A stretch of DNA of 56,469 bases from Candidatus Endomicrobiellum basalitermitum (GCA_031282525.1 JAITDN010000002.1:1-56469), one strand, 5' to 3'; counted from the first letter of the stretch, positions 30,272 to 40,301 are shown. Notes: a model not told the origin generated them from the sequence alone. A program made the numbers and translations.

Positions 30272-31546
30272 ATGATAAATAAGATTGAAATAAATGATGA
30301 ATTTAGACAAGCGTATAATTTGATAAACAAAACCTGTGATTGCGTTTTCATTACAGGAAATGCGGGTAGCGGTAAGACTACTTTTTTGCATTATTACATG
30401 TCTTGTGCGGGTAAAAAGGCCGTTGTTCTTGCAACTACTGGTGTAGCTGCTCTTAATTGTGGTGGTGAGACGATACACTCATTTTTTAATTTTAAACCTG
30501 ATGTGACTATTTCAAAAATAAAAAAAAAGAAACTTTCCCCAAAATCCATATATAAAAAAGTTGAAACAATTATCATTGACGAAGTTTCAATGTTGCGTTG
30601 TGATGTTTTGGACTGTATAGATAAGTTTTTGAAATTAAATAGAGAAAAACTTCAAAACCCGTTTGGTGGTGTGCAAATTGTTTTTATAGGAGATTTAAAA
30701 CAATTGCCTCCTGTAGTAAATAAAGAAGAGCAATATATATTTAATTCCATATATGAATCTCCTTATTTTTTAAGTGCGAATTCGCTAAAAAAATGTGTTC
30801 TAAATATTGTAGAATTTAAGAAAATATATAGGCAAAAAAACACTGAGTTTATAAAATTATTAAATGCTGTACGTGATGGTGAGATAACTGATAGGGATCT
30901 TGAAGAACTTAACAAGAAGGTGTCGGTTAATATTTTAGATGGACCGATGAGAGTATATTTGACAACTACAAATAAAAAAGCTACGTCTATAAATCGTAGC
31001 TATCTTTCAAAAATAAAACATAAACAGGCAATTTTTACTGCGAAAACTGAAAATATTAAGAAAGGTTTAAAAGCTTTTCCGGCGGAGCATGACCTTGTGA
31101 TAAAGAAAGGTGCTCAGATAATGATGTTAAATAATGATGTAAATTATAGATGGGTAAATGGTAGTATTGGTGTAATTAAAGATATAAAAAATGATAGTTA
31201 TTCTGACAATACATTAATACATGTGAAGTTTCCGAACGGAATAGTTGAGTGTGTTGAGCCTTATAAGTGGGAATTGTTTAAATATAAATGGAATGAAGAG
31301 CTAGAACAGATAGAAACTGAAAGTGCGGGTTTTTTTAAACAATACCCCCTAAAACTTTCGTGGGCGATTACTATACATAAAAGTCAAGGAAAAACATTTG
31401 ACAATGTTATTATAGATATGGAGCAAGGCCCATTCGTTCTCGGACAATTGTATGTTGCATTAAGTCGTTGTACTTCTTTTGATGGAATAACACTTTCAAG
31501 GCCACTTAGCAAAAGAGATATTCTTGCCCCCAGGTTTCCATTTTGA
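30272..31546 (+). CDS. Pif1/RecD-like SF1B DNA helicase
   Basis: The 424-residue protein has Walker A GNAGSGKTT (29-37), TTGVAALNCGGETIHSFF (motif Ia region), DEVSM (motif II), GDLKQLPPV (motif III), a 2B-like insertion and motifs V/VI SWAITIHKSQGKTFDNVIID and YVALSRC. These place it with Pif1-type helicases, which unwind DNA 5' to 3' and clear G-quadruplexes and R-loops in eukaryotes and some bacteria. It is short, with no N-terminal extension. It follows the DnaA-box cluster after parB. No ribosome-binding site is obvious. Confidence 0.88.
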   Translation: MINKIEINDEFRQAYNLINKTCDCVFITGNAGSGKTTFLHYYMSCAGKKAVVLATTGVAALNCGGETIHSFFNFKPDVTISKIKKKKLSPKSIYKKVETIIIDEVSMLRCDVLDCIDKFLKLNREKLQNPFGGVQIVFIGDLKQLPPVVNKEEQYIFNSIYESPYFLSANSLKKCVLNIVEFKKIYRQKNTEFIKLLNAVRDGEITDRDLEELNKKVSVNILDGPMRVYLTTTNKKATSINRSYLSKIKHKQAIFTAKTENIKKGLKAFPAEHDLVIKKGAQIMMLNNDVNYRWVNGSIGVIKDIKNDSYSDNTLIHVKFPNGIVECVEPYKWELFKYKWNEELEQIETESAGFFKQYPLKLSWAITIHKSQGKTFDNVIIDMEQGPFVLGQLYVALSRCTSFDGITLSRPLSKRDILAPRFPF

Positions 31547-31659
31547 AATTAATTGAATAAATAACCGCAATAGTATGTATTATTTGCGATTTATAAATTC
31601 CTCGCTTTCACGTAATTGCTTATTTATTATTAATTGAAAAAATTTGGTTAAAGATAGAG

Positions 31660-31746
31660 GGAGAGATGGCCGAGCGGTTTAAGGCGCAGTCCTGGAAAGA
31701 CTGTTTATCTGAAAGGGTAACTAGGGTTCGAATCCCTATCTCTCCG
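31660..31746 (+). tRNA. tRNA-Ser(GGA)
   Basis: Acceptor arms GGAGAGA and TCTCTCC pair; the anticodon stem CAGTC/GACTG encloses a loop with GGA; a long variable arm and a T arm with GTTCGAATC follow; discriminator G. Confidence 0.96.
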
Positions 31747-31812
31747 ATACTTTTTAATAATTTAGCACAATGCAATAAATAATCTTCAATAGTTTGTAAT
31801 TATGGATTTAAG

Positions 31813-32037
31813 GTGAGAAATGATAAAGTGATAGAAGAGGTAGATAATGAAAAAAAGATTAAAGATATAGAAAAAGAGTCTATGGAAGATGGAGTTTTTT
31901 TAAAAATGATAAGAAATTTATATGTCTCTGCGGGGTGGAAAAATCCGACAATCTTACGATATTATAGAGGTTGTGAAATTTTATGTGGCATTAAATTCTT
32001 TTCAGTATGCAATTTTTGTAAAATATCAAGGATGTAA
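31813..32037 (+). CDS. Possible small or decayed gene
   Basis: A 74-codon frame (GTG start) contains EKESMEDGVFLKMIRNLYVS followed by AGWKNPTILRYYRGCEI, which looks protein-like, but the C-terminal part degenerates and there is no clear ribosome-binding site. No family was recognised. It lies between tRNA genes, a common place for inserted or decaying DNA. Confidence 0.25.
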   Translation: MRNDKVIEEVDNEKKIKDIEKESMEDGVFLKMIRNLYVSAGWKNPTILRYYRGCEILCGIKFFSVCNFCKISRM

Positions 32038-32460
32038 GAGAATATCTATGCACTTTGTTTCATCATGTGCTTTCTGATATAAACTAGTTGTTAATATTGA
32101 TCGTTATTATAAAGACAACAATTTGTAAAATCAGATCAATGTTTATAAAACTCTAAAGAGTCAAATTAAATTTTAGTTCTTTATTGGTTTGGAGACATAA
32201 AAATTTTTGTATATAATCTATAAATATTATGTGGTTAGGTGCAAGTTTTACATAAAAAGTATAGTGCGAAATGTCTATTGTTTTTTCATCTTATTAAAAG
32301 TCCTGTGTATGTTTGTGTTTTGATGTTTTGTTGTTCATAGCTTTGTTAAAACAGTCCACTTAAAAGTAGAATTTTATTTTTATAATGATGTAAGATCAAA
32401 TTTTAAACGCTTTGTTTAAGGATATTAATCCGGATTAGTTGCTATAGTTATAAATTTGTT
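32038..32460. other. Intergenic stretch before tRNA-Glu
   Basis: No gene, repeat or structural RNA could be supported. The sequence is AT-rich and carries stops in every frame. Confidence 0.4.
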
Positions 32461-32534
32461 GCTGCCATCGTCTAGCGGTTTAGGACATCGCCCTCTCAAG
32501 GCGAAGGTCACGGGTTCAAATCCCGTTGGCAGCG
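32461..32534 (+). tRNA. tRNA-Glu(CTC)
   Basis: Acceptor arms GCTGCCA and TGGCAGC pair; the anticodon stem CGCC/GGCG encloses CTC; the T arm contains GGGTTCAAATCCC; discriminator G. Confidence 0.95.
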
Positions 32535-32576
32535 CGTTTATTAGCTTGTTTAATGTTTTACAAGAATATGTGAAAT

Positions 32577-32650
32577 GCGCCCATAGCTTAATTGGATAGA
32601 GCATTTGACTACGAATCAAAAGGTTGGAGGTTCAAATCCTCTTGGGCGCG
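32577..32650 (+). tRNA. tRNA-Arg(ACG)
   Basis: Acceptor arms GCGCCCA and TGGGCGC pair; the anticodon stem TTTGA/TCAAA encloses ACG, which needs A-to-I editing (TadA) to read CGN codons. It lies 42 bp after tRNA-Glu and is probably co-transcribed. Confidence 0.95.
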
Positions 32651-32913
32651 GTGTTATTTGCTCATAATTTATTGAAGTGTATTTTAAAATTGTAAACGCA
32701 TCGAAGAGGGTGTTTATTTTTTTTTACTCAAAATAAAAGATACTGTTGTATTTCATAATTTGTAGCATTTTAGAAAATTGAGTTTACTTTCATATTTTAT
32801 GTTTTTTAAGATATGTTATATTATTTTCTACAAGAGATATATAATATGATGGAGAAGTCAAAACTGCATCAGCATTATAGTGAGTCGAATAGATATTAAA
32901 CTGAAACAATTTT

Positions 32914-33300
32914 ATGAGAAAAAACATTGCAATTGCTATGTTATTTAATATTCTTTTTATATTTTTGACTTTATTTCTTTTTGTATACACAAACATATTT
33001 TTTTTATTTTTAATTTTCCCTTTTATTCCCTTAATATTTTTTAAGAGTTTTGGAATAAAACTATTGAGAAATGAAAATGACAATAATTTAGAAAAACAAC
33101 TAGTGATAAAACAAGAGATTATGGATGATATTTATCAAACCATAAACTATACGAAAAGAAGATATAAGAGTGACTTAATAAATAAAAATATTATGTTGTT
33201 GAGAGATCTAGAGAAATTAAAAAAACAGATTGATAAAGCTAGAATTGATGAAAATTGCAAAAGGGAATTGAGAGATTATTTAGATAAACAAATTGCTTAA
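32914..33300 (+). CDS. Small membrane protein of unknown function
   Basis: The 128-residue product has two closely spaced hydrophobic segments in residues 5-48 and then a charged, helical, coiled-coil-like C-terminal half rich in Lys, Asp and Glu (for example LRDLEKLKKQIDKARIDENC). It has no family signature I recognise. The long uninterrupted frame and amphipathic helix make it likely real. No clear ribosome-binding site precedes it. Confidence 0.55.
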   Translation: MRKNIAIAMLFNILFIFLTLFLFVYTNIFFLFLIFPFIPLIFFKSFGIKLLRNENDNNLEKQLVIKQEIMDDIYQTINYTKRRYKSDLINKNIMLLRDLEKLKKQIDKARIDENCKRELRDYLDKQIA

Positions 33301-33434
33301 AGCTAATTTATAATAATTAACAGAGTATTCAAGTGATATACTTTATGTCCTGTTTTATTTCTGATGTATATTGAGAAGTTTAAATATTAAACAATTTAGT
33401 GGTTAAACTTGTGGATATTTTTTAAGGAGTAAAT

Positions 33435-33545
33435 TTATATTCTTTTTGCATTCATAGTTTCTTTAACTTTTAACAGCTCTCCTACATTTCTATAATTTAA
33501 ATCTTCATATACTTTATTTACATCTTGCAAAACAAAATACCATAT
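33435..33545 (-). pseudogene. Short C-terminal gene remnant
   Basis: On the minus strand a 36-codon reading (containing VLQDVNKVYEDLNYRNVGEL and ending VKETMNAKRI) looks like the end of a protein, but a stop and no start lie upstream. The rest of the 400-bp gap (33301-33703) between the membrane-protein gene and nfu holds nothing else recognisable. No family assigned. Confidence 0.3.
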
Positions 33546-33718
33546 TTATACATTTTTGATGTGTAGGAAAGTTTTGTTTATCAGGATATTGTGGTTATGT
33601 GATGTGTTTTTCTTTTCTCTATATAAAAATTATCATACATAGTGATTTTTATATTTTTTTGTATAATGCTAGAAAAGTTACTAAAATTTAAGAAGCATAA
33701 AGGATGGAGAATTTAAGA

Positions 33719-33946
33719 ATGAGCTTAAAAGAGAAAGTTGAAAAAGTGTTGGAATCTGTGAGATCGCAGTTGCAATCAGATGGTGGTAATGTCGAATTGG
33801 TAGATGTGAGTGAAGACGGGATCGTAAAAGTTATGCTTACGGGGGCTTGTGGTCATTGTCCCATGTCTTCTATGACTTTGCAGCATACTGTTGCAAATGC
33901 AATTAAACAGGCAGTTCCGGAAATAAAAGAGGTCAAATCAATATAA
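33719..33946 (+). CDS. NifU C-terminal-type Fe-S cluster carrier (Nfu)
   Basis: The 75-residue protein is a stand-alone Nfu domain: LKEKVEKVLESVRSQLQSDG, then NVELVDV, and the cluster-binding CGHC (Cys44, Cys47) followed by PMSSMTLQ. Nfu proteins pass Fe-S clusters to target enzymes. Two in-frame ATGs exist (33704, 33719); the second has GGAG nine bases upstream and fits the family start. The aspartokinase gene follows after 117 bp. Confidence 0.9.
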   Translation: MSLKEKVEKVLESVRSQLQSDGGNVELVDVSEDGIVKVMLTGACGHCPMSSMTLQHTVANAIKQAVPEIKEVKSI

Positions 33947-34063
33947 TTTTCAATTAAGAAATTTTTGTATATTGTCTTAATTGTAACCTTGTATAAATCA
34001 AAAGATTTTTACATAAGCGAATGTGAAGGTTACGTGTTTAAAAAAGTCTTAGGGGAAAATGAG

Positions 34064-35284
34064 ATGAGTCTTGTAGTAATGAAATTTGGTGGCTCTTCCT
34101 TAGCGAATGCTGATAAGATGAAGCGTGTTGCAGAGAGAATAATTATAAAAAAGAAAAGTGGTAATAAGGTTATTGCAGTAGTTTCGGCACCCGGAGACAC
34201 AACTGATGACTTGATTAAGATGGCTGATAAGATTACTTGTAATCCTTCTATTAGGGAAATGGATATGTTGCTTGCGACAGGCGAGATGATTTCTATTTCA
34301 CTTCTTGCAATGACAATTGGCGCTATGGGAGAAAAAGTGATTTCTATGACGGGGCCACAAGCTGGCATCTTAGCAAATGATGATTATACACGTGCAAGAA
34401 TAAGAGAAATCAATCCTCAAAAAATTAATGATCAGCTTGCAAAAGATAATATTGTTATAGTTGCTGGTTTCCAGGCCTTAAATTCTATAGGTGATGTAAC
34501 CACATTAGGTAGAGGTGGGTCAGATTTAACCGCGGTGGCATTAGCGGCTGCTCTAAAATCTGATTCATGTGAAATATATTCCGATGTGGAGGGTGTATAT
34601 ACTACTGATCCAAGATTTGTGAAAGATGCAAAAAAGATTGATTATATATCTTACGATGAAATGCTTGAGATGGCAGGCTCTGGGTCTCAAGTGTTGCAGT
34701 CAAGAAGCATTGAAGTGGCAAAAAAGTTTAATGTTGAAATACATTCAAGAAGTACTTTTAGTGAAAATGAAGGAACGATAATAACAAGCGAAGAAAAAAT
34801 TAAGGGGAAGAAAATGGAATCCTTTTCAATCTCGGGAATATCATTTGATAAGAATCAAGTTAAATTTACAATATCTGTATTGGATGCTCCTGATATTGTT
34901 GCAAAAATTTTTAGTCATTGTTCGAAAGTTGGCATAATTATAGATATGCTTAGCCAATCTGTTTCAAATAAAACTAATATTATTTCTTTCGTCGTGAATA
35001 GAAGTGATATAAAAAAAACACAGGAAGAACTTGATAAAATAACTTCAGATTATAGAGTTTCGATTTCTTGTGACAAACATGTTGCGAAAGTTTCAATTAT
35101 AGGGGTGGGTATAAAAAGTCATGGTATTGTAGCTGCGAAGATGTTTGAAACATTGCATAAAAGTAACATAGGTATTAATATGGTTTCCATAAGTGAGATT
35201 AAAATATCGTGTATTATAAATGAATCTGATGTGCTAAAGGCGTTGGAAGAAATACATAAAGAGTTTGGACTTTCTAAAAAGTAG
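34064..35284 (+). CDS. lysC: Aspartate kinase
   Basis: Aspartokinase makes aspartyl phosphate, the first step to lysine, threonine, methionine and diaminopimelate. The 406-residue protein begins MSLVVMKFGGSSLANADKM with the kinase motif KFGGSS (7-12), contains TLGRGGSDLTAVALAAAL and YSDVEGVYTTDPRFV, and ends in two ACT domains (from about residue 265) for feedback control. It is monofunctional. The start at 34064 has AGGGGA upstream; the frame runs back further without support. Confidence 0.96.
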   Translation: MSLVVMKFGGSSLANADKMKRVAERIIIKKKSGNKVIAVVSAPGDTTDDLIKMADKITCNPSIREMDMLLATGEMISISLLAMTIGAMGEKVISMTGPQAGILANDDYTRARIREINPQKINDQLAKDNIVIVAGFQALNSIGDVTTLGRGGSDLTAVALAAALKSDSCEIYSDVEGVYTTDPRFVKDAKKIDYISYDEMLEMAGSGSQVLQSRSIEVAKKFNVEIHSRSTFSENEGTIITSEEKIKGKKMESFSISGISFDKNQVKFTISVLDAPDIVAKIFSHCSKVGIIIDMLSQSVSNKTNIISFVVNRSDIKKTQEELDKITSDYRVSISCDKHVAKVSIIGVGIKSHGIVAAKMFETLHKSNIGINMVSISEIKISCIINESDVLKALEEIHKEFGLSKK

Positions 35285-35300
35285 ATTAAAGGAATTTATA

Positions 35301-35453
35301 ATGAAATCAAAAGGATTTACTTTAATAGAATTTGTAATGGTAATTGCTATAGTAGGCACATTAAGTATTATGGCAATTCCTGTATATAGAAAATATATAG
35401 AAAAAAACAAAAATTTCTCAAAGAAATACATTTACGAAAAGTCTTTGAATTAA
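35301..35453 (+). pseudogene. Truncated type IV pilin-like protein
   Basis: A good ribosome-binding site (AAAGGAA) leads into a 50-residue frame with the prepilin motif GFTLIEFVMVIAIVGTLSIM, including the Gly/Phe cleavage site and Glu at +5, then PVYRKYIEKNK. Normal pilins or pseudopilins are 120 or more residues, so only the N-terminal helix is left. It lies 17 bp after lysC and is followed by a terminator. Truncated gene is the best reading; a working short peptide cannot be excluded. Confidence 0.75.
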
Positions 35454-35504
35454 GAATTTCTTTATGAAAAAGTGCGTAAACATAAGCGCTAATTTTATAA
35501 AAAC

Positions 35505-35551
35505 AGTAAAGGAAGTTACTACGAAGAGAAATTATACTGACTTCCTTTACT
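35505..35551. terminator. Bidirectional terminator hairpin
   Basis: Perfect 12-base arms AGTAAAGGAAGT and ACTTCCTTTACT enclose a 23-base loop. It stands between the pilin remnant (plus strand) and the end of the glutamine synthetase pseudogene (minus strand); T-rich sequence follows on the minus-strand side, so it can serve both. Confidence 0.7.
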
Positions 35552-35562
35552 ATCCTTATTTT

Positions 35563-37651
35563 CTAGAAAGCAGTTAAAAGTTTTTGATAACTTATTAGTG
35601 GCCAATATTCATCTGAAACTAAATCTTCTACACTATCAACTTTTTCTCTTAATGTAGATAGAATTTCTGCACCTTCAGATGCAAATTTTTCAGAAGTTAC
35701 GATAAGATTATCGTGCTCTGATGAAATGAAATTTTCTAACTCTTTACTATGTACTTTTATTTCTTCATATATTTTAATTAACGTTTTTATTTCTTTTGAA
35801 ATTGTTTCCGATTTTATGTCGATTGATTGCGTTTAAATTTTTGCTTGTTTTTGCTAAAGCATTTATTTGTTTAAAGATTGCTGGAAAGAGTAAGGTGTTT
35901 ACAGTTTTGATTGCATATTTATATTCAATTTCTTTTGTTCTTATATAGTTTTCAAATTTTATCTCTACTTTTGATTTTAGTTCTCTCTCAGTTAATATGT
36001 TGTATTTTGCAAAACAGTTTACTGTATCTTCTTTGAGAAAAAGTTTCAATGCTTCCGGGGTATTTTTAGCATCAGGCAATCCTCTTTTTGCAGCTTCTTT
36101 ATGCCAATCCTGTGAATATCCGTTTTTCTCAAATCTTATATCTTTTATTTCTGTAATCAGTTCTTTTACCACTTCTAAGGCTTTATTTTTTACGTCTTCT
36201 CCATTTTTTAACTTAATTTTAATTCGCTTATATATCTCATCAAATCCATAAGTTACGATTACGATAATGTTTATAATATATTCCAGCTTCCGAAGGATTT
36301 GCCGAAGAACCAAGAGCTCTAAACTCAAACTTATTACCTGTGAAAGCGATAGGTGAGGTTCTATTTCTGTCTGAATAATCTTTGCTAACTTTCGGAAGGT
36401 TTTTTACGCCTAGTGTGATTTCGTTTATTATATTAGCTTTTTCTATTGAGTCTAGAAGTTCGCTTATATAATATTCCCCTAAATAAACTGACATGATTGC
36501 CGGTGGAGCTTCGTTCGCTCTCAATCTATGGTCGTTACCAGCGTCTGCAACACTTGCTCTTAAAATTCCACCAAATTTTTTTACTCCCAATAAACTGCAA
36601 TAATAGCCAAGAGAGAGGAGATTTAGAAGGTTCAAAATAATTAGAGCCGGTATTGTCGCCTATTGACCAATTAAAATGCTTTCCAGAACCATTTACACCA
36701 GCAAATGGTTTTTCATGTAAGGATAGCAACCATATTGTGTTTATCAGCGATTTTTTTGAGAATTTCCATTATTTGAAGATTACTATCTATTGCTAAATTT
36801 TCTTCCTGATGAAGAGGTGCTAACTCAAATTGATTTGGAGCGACTTCATTATGTCTTGTTTTTACTGGGATGCCTCTACGATAAAGTTCATGATCAAAGT
36901 CTTCCATAAATTCTAAGATGTTTTTTTTGATGTTTCCAAAATAATGATCTTCCATCTGTTGACCCTTTGCTGGTTTATTGCCAAACAAAGTTCTCCCGGT
37001 AACGATTATGTCGGGTCTTGACTTTATTGCCTCTTTAGAAAGAAGGAAATACTCCTGTTCTATGCCTACAAAAACTTTTATTTGCTTTGCATTTTTATTT
37101 CCAAGAAGTTTTTGAAGATTTATTGCTTTTTCGTTTAGTACTGTAAGGGATCTTAGTAAAGGGGTTTTAAGATCAAGAACCTCTCCAGTCCACGAAAGAA
37201 AAACAGAAGGTATTACTAATGTTTTAGTCTTACCTGCTCCCAAGGAGGAACACTGGTGACATCGGATCCCAGGCTCTACATATCCTCGTGCTTCAAAAGT
37301 TGATCTTATTCCACCTGAAGGAAAAGAAGATGCATCAGGTTCAGATTGTACAAGCTGTGAAGCTGAAAATCTTTCTATTATTTTTCTGTTTTCGCCATAA
37401 TCTATAAACGCGTCGTGTTTTTGCGCGGTGCCTCCTCTTTGAGGTTGGAACCAATGTGTAAAATGAGTTGCCCCGTTTTCAAGTGCCCACTCTTTCATCG
37501 CATGGGCAACTTCGCCAGCTATTGATTAATCTAAAGGTTCTGAGTTGTCAATAGTTGCTATAAGTTTTTTATAAATGTTTTTACTTAACTTCTGTTCCAT
37601 TACTTTCTTTGTAAATACTAGTTCCTCGTAGTAGTCATGAATTGATTTCAT
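35563..37651 (-). pseudogene. glnN: Type III glutamine synthetase, multiply broken
   Basis: Reading leftwards from 37651 (AAGGAGG before the ATG), the pieces match GlnN in order: MKSIHDYYEELVFTKKVMEQ; an in-frame TAA near 37527; THFTHWFQPQRGGTAQKHDA; the glutamate/ATP region RHNEVAPNQFELAP; a one-base T insertion near 36721 before [20 protein letters not shown]; shifts near 36600 and 36280 around [20 protein letters not shown]; and a last shift near 35825 before the true tail ending YWPLISYQKLLTAF (stop at 35563). Total span fits the roughly 700-residue family. With five or more lesions it is dead. Loss means this locus no longer makes glutamine from ammonia. Confidence 0.93.
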
Positions 37652-37737
37652 TTCTCCTCCTTATTATTTTAGTTTTGACATATTTTTAATGTTAGTCAAA
37701 AATAAAGAGAGTGTGTTAAAAGCTTTTGTTAAGATGC

Positions 37738-39042
37738 TCATTTTGTAACGTTTAGTATGTAAATTATAATTATAATACTGCATAATACATAACGCCCTGC
37801 ATATATAATCCATTTACCCACAGGTTTAGAACGTCCGCTCTGGATTTCTCCTATAACATTGCTTGATGGGACAACCCAAAAAAGGAATATGGCACTAAAT
37901 AAAGTGCATATTGGAATAAGATGCATTTCAAGAATATTAATAAATCCTCTGATTTGCCCTACTATAAAAATATTGCACATTAATATTATTGTTGTACAAA
38001 CGGATACTATAGCCCAAGTACGTGGTATTTTAAATTTATTTTGTAGTAATTCAACTATAGTCTCAATCATACCTATGAGAGAAGTAAGAGCAGCAAAGAA
38101 TACTGCAATAAAGAAAATAACCATAAGAATTTGTCCTAAAGCTAAACATTTGAAGATTTCAGGCATTGTTATGAACATAAGAGGTGGTCCAGAATTGATA
38201 TCTTTACCAAAGGCGAATACGGCAGGGATTATTAACATGGCGGCCATTATTGAGGCAAGTGTGTCTAAAAATACAATATTTTTTGCAGAAGAAACTATAT
38301 CATCGCTTTTTTTTGAGTAAGAACCATATACGATCATGGTTGAACCTCTTAATGATAAAGAGTAAAAAACTTGTCCCAATGCTAACATCCATGTTGTAGG
38401 GTTAATCAAGCATTCCCATCTTGGAGTAAAGAGGTACTTATATCCTTCTGAAGCATGTGGAAGAAAAGCGACTCTTATAATTAAAACAAAAAACAAAACA
38501 ATAATCGCGGGGATCATGAGTTTACAACATTTCTCAATTACTTTCTTTTTACTATTAATAGAACCAGATAGAATAACAGTTACAGTAATCCACAATATAA
38601 TTTTGTCATTAATAGCCATATTATAATATCGGGTGCTATCAGATGTCGTAAAAGCAGGTCCGATAATAGAGTCCGCTAAAAAGCGGACAACCCAGGCTAC
38701 GATTAAAGTATAGCCTATTGCTTGCACTAAAGCTACTAAAACACATATCCAACCAATAGTTTCTCCTAGTTTTCCTTTTTTACCTCGCATTTCTAAAGCT
38801 TTTTTGAAGGCTCCTATTGGTCCAGTCCCTGTAAGTCTGCCTATGGTGATTTCACCGATTAAGGCGGTAATTCCTAAAACTATTACACAGGTAATGTATG
38901 GAATCAGAAAAGCTGCACCTCCAAGCTCCCCTACACGGTAAGGAAATAACCATATGTTTCCTAATCCTATAGCCGAACCAGCAGCGGCAAAAATCAGGCC
39001 CCATTTTGATGAAAATGAATCTTTGTTAGAGCTAGAACTCAT
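37738..39042 (-). CDS. Sodium-dependent transporter (NSS/SNF family)
   Basis: The 434-residue protein has about eleven to twelve membrane segments and the NSS first-helix signature KWGLIFAAAGSAIGLGNIWL with FPYRVGELGGAAFLIPY. Bacterial members (LeuT, TnaT, MhsT) take up amino acids with sodium; the substrate here is not predictable. The start was set at MSSSSNKDSFSSKWG (39042) with AAGGGAG upstream. It is intact and lies upstream of the dead glutamine synthetase on the same strand. Confidence 0.9.
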   Translation of the reverse strand: MSSSSNKDSFSSKWGLIFAAAGSAIGLGNIWLFPYRVGELGGAAFLIPYITCVIVLGITALIGEITIGRLTGTGPIGAFKKALEMRGKKGKLGETIGWICVLVALVQAIGYTLIVAWVVRFLADSIIGPAFTTSDSTRYYNMAINDKIILWITVTVILSGSINSKKKVIEKCCKLMIPAIIVLFFVLIIRVAFLPHASEGYKYLFTPRWECLINPTTWMLALGQVFYSLSLRGSTMIVYGSYSKKSDDIVSSAKNIVFLDTLASIMAAMLIIPAVFAFGKDINSGPPLMFITMPEIFKCLALGQILMVIFFIAVFFAALTSLIGMIETIVELLQNKFKIPRTWAIVSVCTTIILMCNIFIVGQIRGFINILEMHLIPICTLFSAIFLFWVVPSSNVIGEIQSGRSKPVGKWIIYAGRYVLCSIIIIIYILNVTK

Positions 39043-39346
39043 AATAACAATTTCTCCCTTAAATATAAAATTAAGATACCTTATGAGATTGATCTTTTTA
39101 TTCAATTATTCAATATCTTTGCATCTACTTAATTCTCATACAATTTTCGTATTCTATCAAATAAATTGCATTTTTTTACATTTTTGACTATATGAAATCT
39201 TAAAATTCTATATATTTTTCTAACTTTAATATTTATAATTATGGTTTTTTAAATTATTGTATGGATTGATAGGGGATAGGAATAGAGGTAAAAGTACATA
39301 AGATCAAAATAAGTATGGTCCTTAAATTTTGACTTTTGCCCATATT

Positions 39347-39375
39347 TTGACATCAAATCAAGATTTTGGTATAAT
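39347..39375 (+). promoter_or_regulatory. Consensus sigma-70 promoter for rpmH operon
   Basis: TTGACA (39347-39352), a 17-bp spacer and TATAAT (39370-39375) make a perfect promoter 107 bp before rpmH. Confidence 0.85.
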
Positions 39376-39482
39376 AGACAGAATTATAATACGCGCGAAT
39401 ATATTAAACATTGTAAAATAATTGTTTACTAAACGTATAAGCGCGCAATTGCTTAATTTGTTATAACAGAGGACTATATATA

Positions 39483-39617
39483 ATGAAAAGGACATTTCAA
39501 CCAAATAAGGACAGAAGAAAAAAAAAGATAGGTTTTATGGCTAGAATGGCGACGGCTAGTGGTAGAAGAATTTTAAGTGCACGTAGAAGAAAAGGCCGTA
39601 AAGTTATAAGTGCATAA
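39483..39617 (+). CDS. rpmH: Ribosomal protein bL34
   Basis: The 44-residue, very basic protein [20 protein letters not shown] with [18 protein letters not shown] is a clear bL34. It is the first gene of rpmH-rnpA-yidD-yidC-jag. In many bacteria this cluster is divergent from and adjacent to dnaA; here it lies 20 kb to the right on the same strand. Confidence 0.98.
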   Translation: MKRTFQPNKDRRKKKIGFMARMATASGRRILSARRRKGRKVISA

Positions 39618-39637
39618 AATTGTGCAGATGAGTGGTA

Positions 39638-40051
39638 ATGGGGAAGATTGTTATAAGACGTAGCTTATCAAAAAAGATATTATTAAGAAAAACATTTTCT
39701 TTTACATATTTTGAGAAATTACATTTGCAAAAAGATTTTAATAAAGTTTTTGAGAAAGGGTTGAGACTTAAAAACAAAAGTATAAAAATTTTAGTTTATA
39801 AAAGGAATGATGGATCTGTCACAAGAAGACTGGGGCTTGTTACGCCAAGAAAAGTAGGGAAAGCAGTAATAAGAAACAAGGTGAAAAGAAGATTGAGAGA
39901 AATTTTTAGACTTAATAAACATTTTTTGGAACCGGGTATAGATTTGATTTTTATTTCTAGAGCGGAAACTGCTCTTTTGAATTATAGTAGTCTAAAAAAA
40001 AATGTTTTGGACTTGCTTAAAGATGCTAAGTTTTACATGGATTTGGAGTAA
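39638..40051 (+). CDS. rnpA: Ribonuclease P protein component
   Basis: RnpA helps RNase P RNA trim tRNA 5' ends. The 137-residue protein carries LHLQKDFNKVFEKGLRLKNK and the RNR signature region VGKAVIRNKVKRRLREIFR. About 25 residues precede the usual family start, so a later start is possible; 39638 is the first ATG. It lies 20 bp after rpmH. Confidence 0.93.
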   Translation: MGKIVIRRSLSKKILLRKTFSFTYFEKLHLQKDFNKVFEKGLRLKNKSIKILVYKRNDGSVTRRLGLVTPRKVGKAVIRNKVKRRLREIFRLNKHFLEPGIDLIFISRAETALLNYSSLKKNVLDLLKDAKFYMDLE

Positions 40052-40054
40052 TGT

Positions 40055-40279
40055 GTGAAAGGAATAGCGCTTTTTTTAATCAAATATTATAAATTTATGT
40101 CTAAATTTACTCCACCTAGATGTCGTTTCCTACCTAGTTGTTCTAATTATGCTTATCAAGCAATAGAAATTTATGGTTTTTTCAAAGGTTCTTTTTTAGC
40201 TTTTAAAAGAATTATTCGCTGTAATCCGTTTTGTAAAGCAGGATTTGACCATATCCCTTTGCCAAAAAAGAAAAATTAA
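40055..40279 (+). CDS. yidD: Membrane protein insertion efficiency factor YidD
   Basis: The 74-residue protein shows the YidD motif RCRFLPSCSNYAYQAIEIYG and RIIRCNPFCKAGFDHIP, with three conserved cysteines and an amphipathic N-terminal helix. It starts at GTG 3 bp after rnpA with GGAG upstream and aids YidC/Sec insertion. Confidence 0.95.
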   Translation: MKGIALFLIKYYKFMSKFTPPRCRFLPSCSNYAYQAIEIYGFFKGSFLAFKRIIRCNPFCKAGFDHIPLPKKKN

Positions 40280-40301
40280 TGTCATAAGATAAGGAAACTA
40301 A

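Noticed and set aside
33965-34063. N-terminal extension of lysC
   Set aside because: The stretch has no aspartokinase homology and AGGGGA precedes the ATG at 34064.
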